Positions 48,064-61,332 of a stretch of DNA of 64,000 bases are shown here, piece by piece. The position numbers and the translations under genes were made by a program. The notes under the pieces were generated by a model. It was not told the origin of the DNA, made no database searches, and saw only the letters and a program-made list of their open reading frames with translations. The stretch's first letter is position 1. Each line of letters opens with the position of its first letter. Source of the DNA: Toxorhynchites rutilus septentrionalis (taxonomy: Eukaryota; Arthropoda; Insecta; Diptera; Culicidae); contig NC_073745.1 in NCBI RefSeq assembly GCF_029784135.1, positions 56,561,705 through 56,625,704 on the forward strand. The letters are read 5' to 3'.

Positions 48064-49507
48064 AGGGTATAATTTGTAAAGTATTAAAATTCAAAAAAAA
48101 TCCTTCCAAGGGCACATTCTTCAGTGTCCAAATCTCAGAAATATGAAGAAAAATAATTGTTTTTTTTAATTTCTAGACCTGCACTGTTTGAATTCGGTGC
48201 TAACCTTATAAAATGCCGTCTCGCTGGCTGGAATAAAACTTCCGAACAAAATTTCATTTCTACTCGGGCAAGGAGCCAGTTTGAAAGCTAAGCTGATATT
48301 TCATCTAATCTTAATCTCTGCGCATTTTGGGATGAACAGCTTTGTACGCCCGTTCAGCATTCAGAACTAGGGTGGTCTGAAAAATCGGATTTTTACCAAT
48401 ACATCAGTTTTTTTTTTCGCAGACTTGTATCTTTTGAACCGCTTAAACGATATTCAATTTCTTGGAAAATTTCGAAGAAAAGAGATTTCACGATTTTTGA
48501 AGTGTCGAGACCTAAGAGACCCTAGACTTTCGTAATATATTCAGAAGTTACATGTTTTAGAAAATGGGCGCATTAGTAAAAAGCCGATTTTCAAACCACC
48601 AGAGTTCTAAATGATAGAATGATAGAAATGAAAGAAAAATTATATCTCTTTGTTTTTTCGGAAATCGACAAATACAGAAGGCTTGAGCACAATCCGAGTA
48701 AGTTTTTATCCCTAAGATTCTTTTTTTCATGAAATTGCAGTCAAATAATGCTTGACTAGTTTTTCAATTGTTTAATAAGTTGTTTCTAAAAATATATAAT
48801 TTCTTTTAATTGTGGCAGATTTAAAGTAAACCTGTCAAGTGATTGATGCAAACACCTCTACGATCTATCAATAAATAGTTCAGTTATAAGCATTTGAAAT
48901 CATCGATAGTTTCGTTAGCTGCTCAATTTTTAAATTTCCGTTTTACACCCATGTCATCCTGGTGAACGTAGTCCTACGTTACAACGGAAAACGTTGAATC
49001 TCTTTGCACTGTATAACAATTCTAAATCTAATTCAAATAAAACTCAGTTCCTATTGCTCAAAAACACGACACTCTTCGTTCGCATTTCAAGCGCAAACGT
49101 TTACTGGTCTAAACGGGAAACGACCATGAAGTTGCTAACAAAATGTTTGTGACACTACCCACTTGGCTGCGGGATATTCGGTGAGAACCAAAATAAATTT
49201 CACCAGAATAAATTACACATCTTACACTAACATTTAAGGTTGTTCCGTACATAGTGTACCGAAGGTTAATTTATTTCGAAGCTGCATGAATTCCCTAACA
49301 CGGTCGTCATGTTGAAATATCCGCACATGAAGAGAGTTCTTATGAAATTGTTCAAACGCCACCACACAAGGTGCGTTTCATCCTTTACTTCGATGACAAT
49401 AACGTTTCTGGATGACAATAACGAACCTGAAGCTCCTCTCCATACTTCTTTATCCATGTTCAACGTCGCATAACATCTTTGGTTTGAGAAAGGTGTTCAG
49501 AAAGACT
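48064..49507. other. Unclassified DNA with repeat-like patches
   Basis: AGGGTGGTCTGAAAAATCGG near 48369 resembles the ends of common insect MITEs. GAACGTAGTCCTACGTTAC at 48964-48982 is another palindrome copy. There is no gene. Confidence 0.45.
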
Positions 49508-50039
49508 GTCGTGCAAGCTGTATCTTGTCGCCAGATCGAATTTAGTAGTCACCCTTCGGGCCCGAGGAAGGCAGCCCATGATGCCGGTGAGAGACGTGTT
49601 GGCTCGGTTAGACCTTGATTACATGTCCCAAATATATGTATTCCTTAAAGCTATCGATCTTCGTGTGTGATTGTCCTTATACCCTTAGTTTTTCCTTTTC
49701 CTTTTCCTTTGTGAGAGATCGGATCCCTTCTTAAGAATAAGATGAAATGTAAATACATATTAGATATAAGATAGGTTTAAGAATTGAGTGTGATGAGTGT
49801 GATTGAGAGTGTGAGTGTGATCATTGTCAACATATCCTCATATCCCCTCCTTTTCCTGAAGAAAATATGTCACCCTTCTAAACTCGAGTTGACCGCGAGT
49901 AATCGGTTTCCTATATTATTAACATTAGAATTAAGGAAAAATGTATATATACTAGTAACAATACAGTAAGGAGTTCGGCTCCTTTAAACCTATGTAACTG
50001 AGCCTGTAAAAATAAACGATTTAAATAAAAAAAAAATTA
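49508..50039 (+). mobile_element. LINE 3' end (same family as 24362-25865)
   Basis: From TGTATCTTGTCGCCAGATCG to the poly(A), it matches the other copy closely, including the TTTTCC repeats and AATAAACGATTTAAAT. Strongly 5' truncated: only the last about 50 codons and the 3' untranslated region remain. Confidence 0.88.
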
Positions 50040-50043
50040 AATT

Positions 50044-51337
50044 ATGTTTGTGCAGAATGTGGAACATGTGGTTGAAGGAGACGAAACAAACAAGAGAGTG
50101 CGCACGATGGATTCGTATGTGTGTCGTTTGATGAATCGACACGGTCAGAACAACGTTATTTTACGATGCCTTGAGCTGTGCCAACAATCCATGGTTAACA
50201 TACATGCAAAGCAGAGAGCGAACGATTGCGAGTCCTATGATACAATCAACAGAAGCGGTTTGAGGAATAATATATTCACTTGCGAGACGCTATCATGAGC
50301 AGCGCCGACACAGCCTTTGTTGTTGCCAATCCAAAACGTTTGCATTGCCATGACAGAACGTGCGTTCAAACAAAATAAATGAAGTCTTTGATTAGCTCCA
50401 TTACAAAATTACACGTATTCCGACCAACACGTTGCTGGATGTATGCGGTTGAATGACAAAGGGCGAGTATTACCTTATACGCACATTTCTAGTTTGGTTA
50501 GCCGACAAAATACGCTCTGAAAAAAACGATAGAGTAATTTCCTCGGAAATTCCAGATCTATCTACTGACCAACTATTCTCCTGTATTCTAAAATCCGATC
50601 GAATCAGAACTGCCCGAACGAATCGCAACTCATGTTTAATCGAGTTATGTAGATGTGACAGCCTCGTCATGCAACTCGACATTGAGCTTCGTGTTTCATT
50701 TATGTGAAGCGAAAATTGGTAATGCATTTTCGGGTGGAATGAACAAGCTTTAAGAACAAAAATTATAAATGAAAAAAGGACTCTACGGAAAAAAATCAAA
50801 ATAGTCCATGATATGTGTTCTGTGTAACAGGATAACACATTCTCTGCAAGTGGGGAAAAATATTGTACGAAAATTGTCTCTGATAATGATTTTATGGCGC
50901 AAATTCAATGAGATTTCAGTTACGACTATGCCTTCTAAGTATGTAAACAACATCGAGTAATGGTTTTCATTCAAATCTAAGCAATTTAAAATTGATTTTG
51001 TGCCTGCTAATCTGATAGAGAGTTTATTGTGCCACGTAAACGGATTAATTATTTTGATGTTTATTTTCCGTCAAGGCAAGATTGCCACATTTCATACCAC
51101 TATTGAATTGAGGTTGATCGGATTTCAGAATGCAACAGACGAATCGTGAGATCCGATCGAAGTGCAAAGCAATCGGGCTCCGGAATCTATCCTTCATCGA
51201 TCACAATCGATTAATTCCATTGATCGTTAAAACATTTGAACACACTTACAGTACATTAGTTATTTTTTTATTGAATAGACGAAATATTCACTAAAAATAT
51301 TTTATATGGCAGAACAACGTTTGCTGGGTCAGCTAGT
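50044..51337 (+). mobile_element. Helitron relic, 3' end intact
   Basis: Ends TGCTGGGTCAGCTAG before T (51338), the same 3' end type as the other two Helitrons. It carries a Rep-protein scrap near its left side in the same orientation, as expected for an autonomous ancestor. The 5' end is lost, possibly at the adjacent LINE insertion. Confidence 0.65.
50170..50390 (+). pseudogene. Helitron Rep/helicase N-terminal scrap
   Basis: One frame gives CQQSMVNIHAKQRAND..., where Helitron-like N-domains have QQ-(I/V)-D-x-YAK. A +2 shift then gives YIHLRDAIMS, the typical end of the same helix pair in Helitron Rep proteins. The rest of the endonuclease and all helicase motifs are absent. Short but specific; with the 3' terminus downstream, the assignment is reasonable. 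Confidence 0.6.
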
Positions 51338-51344
51338 AACTCAA

Positions 51345-51605
51345 TATAATCTCCATCCACTTCAATACAACAGGTACAGTGATCCTCAAATTAAAGGGTT
51401 CCATCCCTGAAATGAAAATTCGGAAACTGTCCAAAAACGCTTTCACGGCTGTTATCTCCTGTTTTTCAACGTTTGGAAACAGCCAGCAGTCAATGAGAGC
51501 CAAATCTTGCGAATAGTGTGGATATTGCAACAGTTCTTTCTGATTTTTTTCAATTTTCGTAATTATCTCTCGAGCTGTGTGAGACGGTGCGCTGTCTTAA
51601 GTATA
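51345..51605 (-). pseudogene. Mariner transposase C-terminal fragment (DD34D)
   Basis: Minus-strand reading gives DSAPSHTAREII, then YPHYSQDLALIDCWLFP. The Asp at 51594-51596 and the Asp at 51489-51491 are separated by 34 residues, the DD34D spacing of mariner proper, and the block matches the family HPPYSPDLAPxDxxLFP motif. The frame runs to the end near 51336. The N-terminal half is missing and no TIRs were identified. Confidence 0.7.
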
Positions 51606-52896
51606 AATTATTTGAATGAATGATACAGGTTTAACTTAGATGTTTTACATTCATTCGAACCAATACTTTACAATTGGAGTTCATTGGTTTCTTACTTTGG
51701 AGGTAACGAGCAAAATGGCAGAAACAGTTATAACCATTTTACAAAAACTTGTTATTCAACACGCATATTTTTATGACTCAGTTATTTACAATTACTTTGA
51801 AAATACGACGAAAATCGTAGAACCTTTTTTCTGCATCATACACAAGCATCGTATTTACATAGCCGATACCCATATTGTCCCAAGATTTCAACCTTTTTCA
51901 GCCGTCGTATTATCTCCGTGCAGTGATTTGCTGTTATCGCAAATGTCAACAGCAGGCAACAACCAGTTGTCATCCGCCAGAGAGATCTCCAAAGGATCAG
52001 CGAGAAGAAAGCACAATCTCAAACAAATGCTTAGTGTATTATAGCCGACAAACAACCGGGGTGGAGCCGACTCTGTGTTAGTTGACATATCTTAATAATA
52101 AGCTGCTGAGCGTTTGTTCGGCCCCAATTTGCACAAACTCTCGGCCCCGGCCCGAGAGAAGCAAAAATCCTCAGAACAACATTTGCTTGCCGAGGAATCG
52201 GTTTGAAGAGTAGTTGTTTTCAATTAGTTCAGGTGATTGTTTGCCTCGTTGTTGTTTCAATATTTGAATCGGAAAGTGTCTCTCGAGTTCACTCGACAAT
52301 TAAAACAATCGTACGATTGTACCTTGGATGGCTGGATTTTTCTGATTTCATTTTATTGAGGAACATAAAGCAAATACAGCTACCCTATCAGATGTTTCAA
52401 TTGTTGTCCTGGCCGTGGTATGAAGTCTGAGATCGGATAGCGTATCAAAACATATTCCAGTGAAGCCATTTGTTGAATCTTGTTCGAAAGGTATATATTC
52501 CACTGACGTGATTTTGGTTTCCAGACAAAATGTTCATCAAAAATGATCGAGGCGCAACCGAATATTTGAGACCGAACATTCCAATCTCCGAATTGGTTTT
52601 ATCACTCTGTTTTACACCTGGTAAGTTCTATGATTCTTTTAACGAACAAACCTTGTTCCTTTTTATCAAATGCTGTAGATTTCACAATATTTCACTATTG
52701 ACCAGTATGTCAATAATTGAGGAATAAATAATAATTTTCAACCGAAAACATAAACCTTACAAGTGGGACAGTCCACTCTCGAGTGAATTTTCACCCGAAT
52801 CACAAGTGCCCTTACGGATTGTGTTATCCACTCGACGTCGAGTAGGGTGGCTCTAAATTTCGTTTTGATTCTTATTCAAAACTCGCTGTCGCGCCA
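51606..52896. other. Unclassified DNA
   Basis: A plus-strand frame of 134 codons at 51640-52044 has no recognisable domain. A GC-rich inverted repeat, CTCTCGGCCCCGGCCCGAGAG, is at about 52138-52158 in an otherwise AT-rich setting. No gene is supported. Confidence 0.4.
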
Positions 52897-55085
52897 TACA
52901 GCAATTCCAAATGAAATCGACAAATGACAAAACATGAGTATTTTTGATTCGAATGAAAGTGTGTATTCCGTTTGGGTTAGAGTAAATATGATTTTTCCAC
53001 AGCAATTGGGAATTTTTTGACTCAAGCGTAACTTTTGAAAAGGGCATATCGATTTGAGTAAGAGAAATCTTTGATAATTTATATCTCAAAAACTCTGAGT
53101 CGTACCGAAATAGTGTCTTAGAACAAGTTATAGAGTATTGATGGTTGAATATGAAAAAAATGTACACTGAAAAAAAAATTAGCACTCTTTTTTTATTTAC
53201 AAAATAAAAATTCAATTTGCAATACCCAAAATACATATTTTTAATTTTTTTTAAATTTTTTCAAACAAATTGAAGTCATGCAGAAAATTTAAAAAATGGG
53301 CCCAAAATGGTAAAAGTATTTTTGACGAACTTTGTAGAACATCGAATCTTTAGGAATTTTCGAAACTTCGAATTTTTGTATGTTAACAATCATTTTTAGC
53401 CACAAATTATTAATCCTGATGTGATTTAAAACAAAAAAGGTTATTATCAATCTCCTTCCAAATGTAGCCATTCTCAAAATATTTTAAAAAATATTTCTAA
53501 TTTATTGTTTTTTTTTATAGTAAATAATACCTTCTAATATGTTTGTCGTGTTATACCATCATGTTCATGAAATGTTATGAACTTTCTTATCATTTCCAAC
53601 AATTTTTTTGATTGATTGAAGTTTGTATTAAAATAAAAAAGAATTTATAGTTTCGCTACGCTTTGTATTAACCCACATGTATTCAAATGTTTCGTAACGT
53701 AACTCCTAAACATATGTCTTTACCATAACGATGTATTTGGAAAAGTTGTTGGAAGTTATAAGCGAATTCATAAAATCTCATGATGGTATAACACGACAAA
53801 CACATTTAAATGTCCTATTTACTATTAAAAAGACAACAAATTACAAATGTTTTTTTAAATATCTCGAGAATGGCTACGTTTAGAAGGGGATTGATAATAA
53901 CCTTTTTTGTTTTAAATCACATCAGGATTCATAATTTGTGGCTAAAAATGATTGCTAACATACAAAAATTCAAAGTTTCGAAAATTCCTAAAAATTCGAT
54001 GTTCCACAAATTTCGTCAAAAATAGTTTTACCATCTTGGGCACATTTTTTTAATTATCTACATGACTTCTATTTTGTTTGAAAAAATTGAAAAAAATATA
54101 AAAAGATACATATTTTTTGATATCGCAAATTAAAATTTAGTTTTATAAATAAAAAAAAGAGTACTAATTTTTCTTCTCAGTGTATATTTTTTTCAAATTA
54201 AGCCAACAATACTCTATAACTCTTTCTAACACACTATTTCGGTACGACTCATATTTTTTGAGATATAAATTATCAAAGATATCTCTTACTAAAATCGATA
54301 CTACCTTTTCAAAAGTTACACTTGAGCTAAAAAATGAACCATAATGATGTATTCGGAAAAGTTGTTGGAAATTATAAGCAAATTCATAAAATTTCATGAA
54401 CATAACGGTATAACACGACAAACATATTAAAAGGGATTATTTACTATAAAAAAAAGACAATAAATTAGAAATATTTTTTTAAATATCTCGAGAATGGTTG
54501 CATTTAGAAGGAGATTGATAATAACCTTTTATGTTTTAAATAAAATCAGGATTCATAATTTGTGATCAAAAATGGCTGCTAACATACAAAAACTGGAAGT
54601 TTCAAAAATTCCTAAAAATTCGATGTTCCACAAAGTTCGTCAAAAATAGTTTTACCGTCTTGGGCCCATTTTTTGAATTTTATACATGACTTCTATTATG
54701 TATGAAAATATAAAAAAAAATAATTGAAAAATATGTATTTTGGATATTGCAAATTGAATTTTTATTTTGTAAATAAAAACAGAGTACTCATTTTTTTCTC
54801 AGTGTACATTTTTTTCATATTCAACCATCAATACTCTATTACTCTTTCTAAGACACTATTTCGGTACGACTCATAGTTTTTGATATATAAATTTTCAAAG
54901 ATTTCTCTTACTCAAATCGATATGCCCTTTCCAAAAGTTACGCTTAAGTCAAAAAATTCCCAATTGCTGTGAAAAACTTATATTTCCTCTAACCCAAACG
55001 GAATACACACTTTCATTGGAATCAAAAATACAAGTTTTTAAAATCTGCATTTTTAGGACGATTTCATTTGGAATACTGCATACTG
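52897..55085. mobile_element. Long inverted-repeat (foldback-like) element
   Basis: The left arm (about 52897-53620) and right arm (about 54340-55085) are inverted copies about 0.7 kb long. A third copy (about 53700-54335), oriented like the right arm, lies between. Diagnostic phrases are TTCCAAATGAAATCG at both outer ends, CCCAAACGGAATAC / GTATTCCGTTTGGG, and TATTTCGGTACGACTCA. Outer ends resemble CAGTGGTACAATTCC as seen in the other copy. There is no coding capacity; short frames repeat from arm to arm. Confidence 0.78.
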
Positions 55086-55089
55086 TTCA

Positions 55090-56812
55090 TTATACGAAAC
55101 TGTTGGAAAATATTTCATTCATCCGCCATCTCTAGATCTCGCTCAGGCGACTACAAGTTTTATGTTTTTTTATTTGTCTAAGAGTGCGCACTCGTGAGAA
55201 TTAAAATTATATACAGTAATAGCTCTTGCCCTATTTTACCCTACTCTCCAGGTCCCATTTGTTACTGGGATTTAATATCCATCTCACCGTAGCCCAGATG
55301 TTGTAATCCGTTGCCACCGCCAGCGGTTGAATTAATTTTTATATAAATTCCGTTTTGTCACCCACATTGTTTTTTTCTATCTCCCCAATATAGAACACAG
55401 GTACTCCGAATTGACAATTTCTGCAGTTTTTACAACCCTTTTTTCCTCCTTTTTCGAGGGAAATTATTCAAGGGATGAGTGGGAAAACGGATGGAATTAA
55501 AACCGAAATTACTTCAATGTATGAAGTGTGGTTCGGTTCGAGAGCATTTGGTCCCATTTAATATGCTAAACGGAGAATCTCAAACCGACAATGTATGCGG
55601 GAGAGCAATTCACGGATGCGGTTGTGAATGAAATATTCGCGTTTTGTTTTTTTATAACGAAGGGCTCAAAATTCCGTCCCAAAAAGTCGCCCAAATTGGG
55701 TGCAATCGGAGTTGGGGTGGACTTTAAAATAAGATGAGGACAATTGTGTGAGTAAACGAGTTATCGATCGGGTTATATTCAGCGATCTAACCGGATATTA
55801 AATATACCATCTTCTTATACAGTGATTCCATTCCAAACCGATAAAATGGTTCTCAAATTTTAGTGAAAACAGATAGTATTGTTCCTTATCGCAAAATATT
55901 AGACCCATATTTTAAAAATTTTCATTAGGATACTCATTTTCATTTGAGGGTGGTCAGAAAAATCAACTCTTTCCCATTTTTTTGCGATAAATTATTTAAT
56001 TCATCAGATTTTTACATTTACCAAATCTTTAAATATTTAGAACGAAATAAATAAACGTCCAAAAACAGTCCATGTACAAAAAATAAAAAAATTAATATGA
56101 AGTATTACATTCGGTTTTCGTAACATTTATGCTTATAATTTATTTTTTAACCTAGGACCACATAGAATAGCAAGATATGGGGGCTAAAATGAATATCGAA
56201 TCAACCATAACACTGAACATGTAGGAAATAATGAAGGATTTCGAACGGTTCGAGTTCGACCATTTCTTAGTAGACCTCTAAGATTTTTGCATCAATTGAT
56301 AAGAAATATTTCTAGTCATCTCAAAATCAAATTTTTTGTTGTTTCATTATTACAAACATAATTTTGATTGATTGATTCATTTTTATGGCTAGCTGCGATC
56401 AGGCCTTTTTAATCCGTGAAGTAGTGAACAACAAAAGAAGCAAAGTAATCAAAACCAACATCAGCCACAGGAGTGGTAGCAAACAGCAACATCCGTTTCT
56501 GTCAGCAGCAGCGAACGAGTTTCAATTTTCCTGTATATATGCCTCATTTCTGTCGTATTTTATTTAATTGTTCACCACACAGATGAAGTTAATGGATCAG
56601 TTCTTTTCAGAACTATTTTTCCGAACAAAGTTTCTTGCGAGTTCGAGCGTTCACGAGCACGTTACCGCTAGAGAACCGTTCTCATACTATCGATGCAACA
56701 CACACACACAGGGATGCAATTTTGTTCGGCTGAGACACCGCATCGATATTCACGCTGCCTGGTGAAGATTGATTGTGTATTTTTGCATCACACGCACATA
56801 TTGATGTTATTT
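55090..56812. other. Unclassified DNA
   Basis: GC-richer between 55230 and 55760, otherwise AT-rich. AGGGTGGTCAGAAAAATC near 55945 resembles a MITE terminus. The frames at 56385-56567 and 56568-56765 lack domains. Confidence 0.4.
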
Positions 56813-57686
56813 ATCGACAAATGACAAAACATGGGTAATTTTGGATTCGAATGAATGTTCGTATTCCGTTCGGGTTGGAGTAAATATGAGTTCTCCACAG
56901 CAACTGGAATTTTTTTGACTTAATTGTAGCTTATTCTAACTTTTCAATAGGGCTTATCGGTTTTAGTATGAGAAATCTAATAATTTATATCTGAAAAACC
57001 GTGAATCGACCCTAATTGGGTCTTAGAAAGAGTTATTGAGTATTGGTGTTTAAACGTGAAAAAATATACACTGAGAAAAAATAGTACTCTTTTTTATTTA
57101 CGAAAAAAAAAATTTGATTTGCAATATTTAAAATATATATTTTTTTATTTTTTTTCATATAAAATAGAAGTCATGTGTAAAATTTAAAAAATTGGTACAA
57201 GATGGTAAAACTGTTTTAACGAACTCTGTGGAACATCATTTTTTATGAATTCTCGAAACTTCGAATTTTTGTGTGTTAGCAATAATTTTTAGTCACAAAC
57301 TATGAATCCTGTGATCTAAAATAAATTGATTTAAAATAAAAAAGCTCTTCCTCAATCTTCTTCTAAATGCAGCCATTCTCGAGATATTTAAAAAAACATT
57401 TCTAATTTTTTGTCTTATTCAATTTTAATTTTTTTTTTATTTATATATGTATTTTTTAATTTTGTTTTATGTCTTCGTATAAAAACGAAGTCATGTAGAA
57501 AATTTAAAAAATGGGTACAAGATGGTACCTTTCCAAAAGTTACACTTGATTCCAAAAAATCTCAAATGCTGTGGAAAATTCATATTTTTTCCAACCCAAA
57601 CGGAATACAAACTTTAGCTCGAATCAAAAATACAAGTTTTTAAAAGCGGCATTTTTAGTTCGATTTCATTTGGAATTGTACCACTG
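56813..57686. mobile_element. Foldback-like element, second shorter copy
   Basis: The left arm (56813-57415) matches the left arm of 52897-53500. A short right arm (about 57485-57686) is the inverse, ending GGAATTGTACCACTG. The interior of the right arm is deleted, and the left outer end is truncated. Confidence 0.72.
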
Positions 57687-57699
57687 TGAACTCAACCAA

Positions 57700-57905
57700 C
57701 AAACTTAGACAGTTATCAGGTATAGTATAATGGTCCTCGCGTTAGTACTAGTAAATAGCGTGCAGTTTGGGAGGAATTCTAAACAAAATTTCAGTTCACT
57801 TTGTCTCCGAGTTCAATTTTGTGAAAAAAAACATTCAGAAAAACGGGTTTATATCAACAAAAATCACGAATTTCTCAGTGTTTTCCCTATTTTAAATGTG
57901 TGAGT
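57700..57905. other. Short spacer
   Basis: No recognised feature. Confidence 0.4.
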
Positions 57906-57907
57906 GC

Positions 57908-58075
57908 GGAGCCGATCTGGCGTAGTGGTAACATCCATACCTCTCACGCTGAAGATCACGAGTTCAATTCTCACTCCCAACATTCTTCCAAAATTGGAAG
58001 TAAAAAGTGACGAACCAGCCAAAAGTGTTGAAAGTCACTATAATACAGATATATAAAAAAAAAATAAATAAATGT
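57908..58075 (+). mobile_element. tRNA-derived SINE, second family, copy 1
   Basis: A box TGGCGTAGTGG at 57918-57928; B box GAGTTCAATTC at 57960-57970. The body includes TTCCAAAATTGGAAGTAAAA and GTGACGAACCAGCC and ends in AAAAAATAAATAAATAAATG-type tail units. A copy at 61016-61160 shares head and body. It resembles Feilai-type Aedes SINEs (name not verified). Confidence 0.83.
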
Positions 58076-59210
58076 GTGAGTAATTTTCGTGTTTGATACA
58101 AAAAAATCTAGCTCACCTGTAGTATATGTCAAACCACATTAAACTCAAACATCGATACATGCATACGTGATACATGAGAGGGAGGAACGAATTCATTTTG
58201 GGGGGAGTCACTTCAATTTGCAATAAAGTTCATTTGACGGAGAAGAATGCAATGAGAGTGCGATAGCAATTAAACGCCTGAATGACTGTTGAGTCAGGTG
58301 ACGCAGAAGAAGCCAAAAATCATTGCATTTTCATACGAAGGAAAATTCCTTCATAGTTCGTTGACTATCCTCAGTTGAATATGACTTTGCCGAGCCCTGC
58401 CTACTCCAATAAAGTTAAATGTAAAATGTTAAATAAAATCAGAATGATTTTTCGGATTTCGCTCCTTTCCTGCGTCGTTTATGCATATTATCGAATAAGC
58501 TGCAGTATATAGCTTATGTGATGTGATGAATGATGGTGAATGTGATGAAATTTCAAATCGATAATGAAATCTGTTGTAATAAATGATCCGATGATCACGC
58601 TACGCATTCCCTATCACTAATATAGTTTTGGAAGCACACAATTTTCATACGCCAAAACATCCTTCATTCACTATTCAATAGTCGTCCAGCTATCAACCAA
58701 TAGGTGGCGGCGGAGAGGGTACCCAAATGGCCTTTCTCAAGGCCGGGAGATGAGAGTTTAGGTTTGATTCTACAACTAACCTTTTCCAAAGACAGAGGCT
58801 AATGAACCCTTAAAATTACAATTTACAATTATTTTCAATAGTTAATTATTCTCGGTACTCTCTTTCTTATTTTTAACATCAAACGTCACAGTGGACGAAT
58901 TTCATGCCAACTTGTCTTTGGAGTTGGTAGCACCATCTCAGATAGGAATGCAACGTTGTGGATGTAAAAACATTGGTCATTATTGAGGCTGCTTTGCTAG
59001 AGGCTATTCATGTATATTTTATTCGGAATTCGGAACAAAATTTTGGATTTTTATTTTCAAAAAAAAATTGTACAATGACTTTTTTTTTAAATTGTTTGAT
59101 ATTTTCAATGAAGACTTAGAGAATTCCCTACATTTCATTCTTCAACCAACATTTGTAGACCTTATAGTTTTTGAGTTAAGAATTTGTTGGTGAAAGAATG
59201 AAATATAGGA
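58076..59210. other. Unclassified DNA
   Basis: No element or gene is recognised. TACGCATTCCCTATCACTA at about 58601 has an inverse-like counterpart near 61468. Confidence 0.4.
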
Positions 59211-59214
59211 AACT

Positions 59215-59998
59215 TTTTTTTCATTAGATTTGCACAACAATATACCCTATGCAAATGTTGATTTGCACAACAATATACCCTATGCAAATTATTAGCTCAT
59301 TCGGTTTTAAAATTGCATGACACATAGAGATTTACAGTTATCTCAAAAAAATTTTTTTTTCAAAAGTCAATTTTTCAGACAAAAAAACGAACAAGTGCCA
59401 AAAAAAACATTTTTTTGAAAAAAAATCGAGATAACTGTAAATCTCAACGAATAATGCAATTGTAAGACATTTGGCATCAAAATTTTTTTTAAACCTCGAT
59501 TTTCGGTGATTTTTTGTTTTTCAAAAAACTTGAATTTTAACGTTTGTGACACCAGTAAATGAAGTCCGAATGAGCTAATATTTTGCATAGGGTATATTAT
59601 TGTGCAAATCAACATTTCGTAGCAAGTTCCGAATGGAAAATCGAGATAACTATTTTTATTATCACCCTAAACCATACTTTTCGTTTCGCATGCCGAAAAA
59701 TGTCCAAGAGTGTCGATTTTTGACAAAAAAAATTTCGAGATGACACTAGATCTCGACGTTTCATGCAATTTTAAGACATTTGGCATCAAAAAAAAATTCG
59801 AAAACCCCGATTTCCTTTCCTCCCCCTTGGGTGATTTTTCGATTTTCAAAAAAACTTAAACTTTGACCGCTTTGCGCCACTCTCCCTTAAGTCCGATTGA
59901 GCTGATATTTGGCATAGGGTGTTTTTTCGAGGTGGTGAACATTTTTTATGGGGTAACTTTTTGAAACTCGAGATGACCATTTTCATTGGCACCCTAGT
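59215..59998. repeat. Two adjoining inverted-repeat MITE-like units
   Basis: Direct duplicates of TTTGCACAACAATATACCCT (59229 and 59262) are followed by an inverted arm with GGGTATATTATTGTGCAAAT near 59591. The inner phrases GATTTACAGTTATCTC and GAGATAACTGTAAATCTC pair. The first unit ends CACCCTAA (59671) and a second, related unit ends CACCCTAG (59993). The CACCCT ends and GAGAT(A/G)AC phrases define one family. Confidence 0.65.
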
Positions 59999-60202
59999 GT
60001 GTATATTTAGTTGCTTCCGGCCATCGATATATGGATATTCGTGTGTGTACGTGCGTGTTTCATAACCCGTACGTTAAAATAGTGCATCTTCGCTACGCTG
60101 ACACCCCATTTGTAATGACAAATATAAACAAGGAGGGGAGATAGTGGGTGGGAATTATTTACGCTAGGGTATTAGTAATGAATCTCTGCTGAGGCAAATA
60201 CA

Positions 60203-60665
60203 TATTCAGCCTTTTGGCAAGCAGTTAACATTGTTTGTTTTCTGTCATCATAAAGGCTTCGTTGGTGCCTTTGACATTGCATCAATGCATTGGACTGACG
60301 CTATGGTGAAGCAGGTGTTAAGGTTGTGCACCAAAAAATTATTTGGGGAATACCATGTTATTCAATAAGTTATAGTAAGTCATTAATGTATTTGGGTTCG
60401 CGTGCAGATAGAATTTATTTCGCTTATTTAGTCACCAAGAAAGTGAATGTCGATCTGGAATTTTGTATGTGATTTGTATGTGATCGTCAAAAGATTCTAC
60501 AATAGAAAAAAAAACATTTCAGGGTGACCAAACTGGTAGAATGGTTATTTCAAAATTTTCGTACCATTATAAAATAAAATCCGCAGTTATAAACAAGCGA
60601 CTTGAATTAAACTACAGCTTAGTTCTACGTCAACAATGCGGTCGTGTCTCGAACACAATCTGCTA
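60203..60665 (+). repeat. Dispersed repeat, copy 2 (partner at 10.4 kb)
   Basis: Same orientation as 10405-11040. It has an extra about 35-bp segment (TAAAGGCTTCGTTGGTGCC) after TCTGTCATCA and lacks an internal stretch. It ends past TTAGTTCTACGTCAACAATG. Confidence 0.75.
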
Positions 60666-61012
60666 TAATTTTTTCTAACAATTTTTTGTTTATACTTTGT
60701 TTAAAAAAATCAGTTCGTGACATTTTAGTGTGTAAATTATCGCGAATGACATATTCTGCAAACTTTTTTCTTTTTAACAACACATATCAAACGCGAGAAT
60801 TTGCACACAAAAATGTGACGAGGAGTTTTTCAGGAATCTCCATACAAAAATGCCATATATTTCCGAAACTGTAAATGATAGAATGTTGTAGTCTTCGACA
60901 AAAGTTCATATTCTAGTAAATTCTAAAACTTTGTCGAATACGCTTTATCGCTACCTTGGCTTTAAACAAAATTAGGATTAGTTGTATTTTTTCAAAGAAA
61001 ACAAGAAAAAGT
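60666..61012. other. Unclassified spacer
   Basis: No recognised feature. Confidence 0.4.
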
Positions 61013-61015
61013 TGG

Positions 61016-61160
61016 AAGCGATCTGGCGTAGTGCTAACATCCATACTTCTCATGCAGAGATCACGAATTCAATTCTCACTTCCCACATTCTTCCAAAAAT
61101 GGAAGTAAAAGTGACGAACCAGCCGAAATGTGTTGAAGGTCACTATAAAAAAAGACGGGT
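61016..61160 (+). mobile_element. tRNA-derived SINE, second family, copy 2
   Basis: A box TGGCGTAGTGC at 61024-61034; B box GAATTCAATTC at 61065-61075, both one change from copy 1. The body again has TTCCAAAAATGGAAGTAAAA and GTGACGAACCAGCC. It ends in a run of A before GACGGGTGGG. Confidence 0.82.
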
Positions 61161-61332
61161 GGGTAATGTCGGGGACATAACCGGAGTGACGTAGGACTAT
61201 ACAAAGGGGACAGCTTTTGCTAAATATATATTTCAAATATATTGTTTTATTTTCTTCTCCTTCGTGAATACCTCTACCTATCTACCTGAAAAATGGATTA
61301 GTTTACTGTTTACTCTTTATGAACATGTTGGG

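Noticed and set aside
51640..52044. 134-codon plus-strand gene
   Set aside because: No domain, no codon bias and no start context; it adjoins a mariner relic on the other strand.
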